A stretch of DNA of 7,278 nt. It comes from Burkholderiales bacterium. GTDB lineage: Bacteria; Pseudomonadota; Gammaproteobacteria; Burkholderiales; JAEUOS01. Made by a program: the position numbers and the translations under genes. The DNA lies in the NCBI GenBank assembly GCA_947456845.1, contig CANGUJ010000193.1, forward strand, positions 1-7,278, written 5' to 3'. A model generated the notes under the pieces. The model made no database searches, was not told the DNA's origin, and saw only the letters and a list, made by a program, of their open reading frames with translations. This document shows positions 5,847-7,278 of this stretch, piece after piece (positions within the stretch are counted from its first letter, which is position 1; each line of letters begins with the position of its first letter).

Positions 5847-5887
5847 AAAATATCAAATCGGGCGGTAGAAAAGTTGATATTTGTCAA
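5847..5887 (-). promoter_or_regulatory. candidate class II Anr/FNR-dependent promoter of the response regulator
   Basis: On the minus strand 5874-5887 reads TTGAC-AAAT-ATCAA, one base from the FNR/Anr consensus TTGAT-N4-ATCAA. A -10-like TATTTT lies at 5847-5852, its centre 31 bp from the box centre. Class II activation puts the box at -41.5 and the -10 near -9.5, so the spacing fits. No -35 is needed in this arrangement. The start would be near 5840, giving a leader of about 79 nt before the regulator ATG. The stretch is AT-rich against GC-rich surroundings. Part of the box also forms a 9-bp inverted repeat, AAATATCAA (5848-5856) with TTGATATTT (5874-5882). Confidence 0.6.
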
Positions 5888-5945
5888 ATCGCGGCGCTGT
5901 CAGGAACCAGGCCGGGCAGAAAAAGCATTGCGGCCGAATCGTTCA

Positions 5946-5985
5946 GGGCTGCCGCGCCTGCCCCGTCGCGCAGGATATGCAGCCC
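5946..5985 (-). terminator. hairpin at the 3' end of homospermidine synthase
   Basis: A nested inverted repeat: GGGCTGC (5946-5952) with GCAGCCC (5979-5985), and inside it CCTGC (5957-5961) with GCAGG (5970-5974), the two stems being separated by a symmetric 4-nt internal loop. It starts 4 nt after the synthase stop on the minus strand. No T-run follows, so it may be a 3' stabiliser or part of a factor-dependent terminator. Confidence 0.5.
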
Positions 5986-5989
5986 CGCC

Positions 5990-7278
5990 TCAGGTCACAC
6001 GGACGTTCTTGAACTGCCATGGATCATCCGTATCGACATCCTCGGGAAAGGGCCAGCCGCGTCCGCGCAAGGGTGACCAGTCGCCGTAGATGCCGACCAT
6101 CTTGCCGAGAAACGGCTGCGCGATCTCCAGCATCGCTTCATAGTCGATGTCATCGGGCTCGGTCACCCCGCCGCGCGGATGGCGCAGCGCCCACACCATG
6201 CCGGCCAGAACGCCGGCCACCACCTGCAGGCTGGTCGCGTTGTTGTAGGGGGCGATATGGCGCGCCTCGTGGACCGACAGGCGCGAACCGTACCAGTAGA
6301 CGCCCCTGGAATGGCCCATCAGCAGCACGCCCAGTTCGTCGATGCCGTCGACCACTTCTTCACGGATGATGCGCCGGCTCGACTGCATGCGCCAGTTTCT
6401 GCCGGCCAGTTCGTGCAGGGAAAGCACCGCGTCGTCACAGGGGTGGTAAACGTAATGCACGGTGGGCCGGTAGACCGGCACGCCGCCTTTCCTGAGGGTC
6501 AGGTTGTCGGCGATCGAGATCGATTCGCCATGGGTGATCAGAAAACCCTGGTACGCGCCTTCGATCGGCGTCCAGCTGCGCACCCGGGTCGCGGCACCGG
6601 GGCGGTTCAGGTAGACGGCTGCGTCGCAACCGAAGCCATGCCGCGCGGCATCCGCAGGCCAGTGACGCTCATGCGTGCCCCAACCCAGCTCCGCCGGCTG
6701 CAGCGCTTCACCGACGAAGCCGTCCACCGACCAGGTATTGATGAACTCGTCGCGCTCCTTGCGCCGGTCCGGTATCTGCGTATCGCGTTCGGCGACATGG
6801 ATTGCCTTGATGCCCAGGCGGCAGGCCAGGGCCGCCCAGTCCTCCTTGCGCGCCGGCATGTCCACCGCCAGGCCGGTATCCGAAGCCACATCGAGCAGCG
6901 CCTGCTTGACGAACGCCGAGGCCAGGCCGGGATTCGCCCCCTGGGTCACGATGGCGGTCGGGCCGTCCGGATGCGCGCGCCGAAACGCCAGAACCTGCTC
7001 GCGCAGGGCGTAGTTGGAGCGCTGCGACAGCGATAGCGCGCCATTGGTGTATCCGCCGGCCCACGGCTCGATGCAGGTATCGAGATACAAGGCCTTGCGG
7101 CGCCAGCACAATTCGATGAGCGACAGGCTGGCGACGTCCACCGACAGGTTGAGGAGAAAGTCGCCTTCGCCCAGCAGCGGCTCGAGCACGGCGGCATGGT
7201 TGTCCTCGGTGAGTGGGTAATGAAGGTACCTGAGGCCCGACTCCCGCGCGACGGCCATGCCATGCATGTCCGCGGCGA
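5990..7278 (-). CDS. hss: homospermidine synthase, N-terminus cut by window edge
   Basis: Bacterial homospermidine synthase (EC 2.5.1.44) joins two putrescines, or putrescine and spermidine, into sym-homospermidine using bound NAD. About 429 residues are visible against about 475-480 for the family, so roughly 50 residues, including the Rossmann glycine motif, lie beyond the window; the frame is open through 7278 and the ATG at 7267 is internal. Family landmarks in order: LLNLSVDVASL, YLDTCIEPWAGGY, GPTAIVTQGANPGLASAF, AERDTQIPD, NTWSVDGFVGEALQPAELGWGT, PYNNATSLQVVAGV and the C-terminal YGDWSPLRGRGWPF. The IEPW acidic residue and the Trp/Glu pairs sit where the enzyme holds its substrate. The stop is TGA at 5992-5990, followed at once by a large hairpin. 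Nothing suggests decay. The assignment rests on remembered family motifs. Confidence 0.88.
   Translation of the reverse strand, partial: AADMHGMAVARESGLRYLHYPLTEDNHAAVLEPLLGEGDFLLNLSVDVASLSLIELCWRRKALYLDTCIEPWAGGYTNGALSLSQRSNYALREQVLAFRRAHPDGPTAIVTQGANPGLASAFVKQALLDVASDTGLAVDMPARKEDWAALACRLGIKAIHVAERDTQIPDRRKERDEFINTWSVDGFVGEALQPAELGWGTHERHWPADAARHGFGCDAAVYLNRPGAATRVRSWTPIEGAYQGFLITHGESISIADNLTLRKGGVPVYRPTVHYVYHPCDDAVLSLHELAGRNWRMQSSRRIIREEVVDGIDELGVLLMGHSRGVYWYGSRLSVHEARHIAPYNNATSLQVVAGVLAGMVWALRHPRGGVTEPDDIDYEAMLEIAQPFLGKMVGIYGDWSPLRGRGWPFPEDVDTDDPWQFKNVRVT

Noticed and set aside
6179..7036. Long plus-strand frame opposite homospermidine synthase
   Set aside because: It is antisense to a clearly recognisable enzyme and is kept open by high GC; its translation shows no family features.
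1..7278. CRISPR array, insertion-sequence ends or transposase, replication origin
   Set aside because: No regularly spaced repeats, no transposase-like protein and no iteron or DnaA-box cluster were seen.

Overview
The window is GC-rich (mid-60s percent across most genes) and reads as chromosome of a betaproteobacterium, perhaps Rhodocyclales-like. This assignment rests on protein character and base composition only. One regulatory site matches the Anr/FNR consensus, which suggests a facultative or denitrifying lifestyle.

Layout, left to right. (1) 39-2300 (+): an intact PLP-dependent Orn/Lys/Arg decarboxylase of the large, wing-domain type. (2) 2338-2414 (+): tRNA-Arg(ACG) with an extended -10 promoter and a strong intrinsic terminator. 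(3) 2415-3780: a lower-GC insert. It starts with a hairpin-rich non-coding stretch, continues with one gene for a 319-residue multi-pass membrane protein ending in a DUF805 domain, and runs to an imperfect copy of the last 38 nt of the tRNA at 3781-3818. This is the footprint of site-specific integration into a tRNA gene, but no integrase is visible, so the insert is either a remnant or an element mobilised in trans. (4) 3870-4230: a decayed C-terminal piece of an oligopeptide-type ABC transporter ATPase. (5) 4355-5275 (+): a 3-hydroxyisobutyrate-dehydrogenase-family oxidoreductase behind a probable promoter and a GC-rich leader hairpin. (6) 5372-5761 (-): a single-domain response regulator that appears to lack the phosphoacceptor aspartate. 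It lies behind a candidate class II Anr/FNR promoter in 5847-5887. (7) 5990-7278 (-): homospermidine synthase, cut by the window edge.

How the parts may work together: the decarboxylase makes a diamine, and if it accepts ornithine (directly, or arginine via agmatine) it could feed the putrescine-using homospermidine synthase at the other end of the window. The two genes are on opposite strands about 3.7 kb apart and are not an operon, so this link is inferred. The middle of the window is accessory material collected downstream of the tRNA. The pseudo-receiver is probably expressed on its own under low oxygen. The most interesting points are the integrase-less tRNA-bounded insert with its structured leader, and the receiver-like protein whose control may be transcriptional rather than by phosphorylation.
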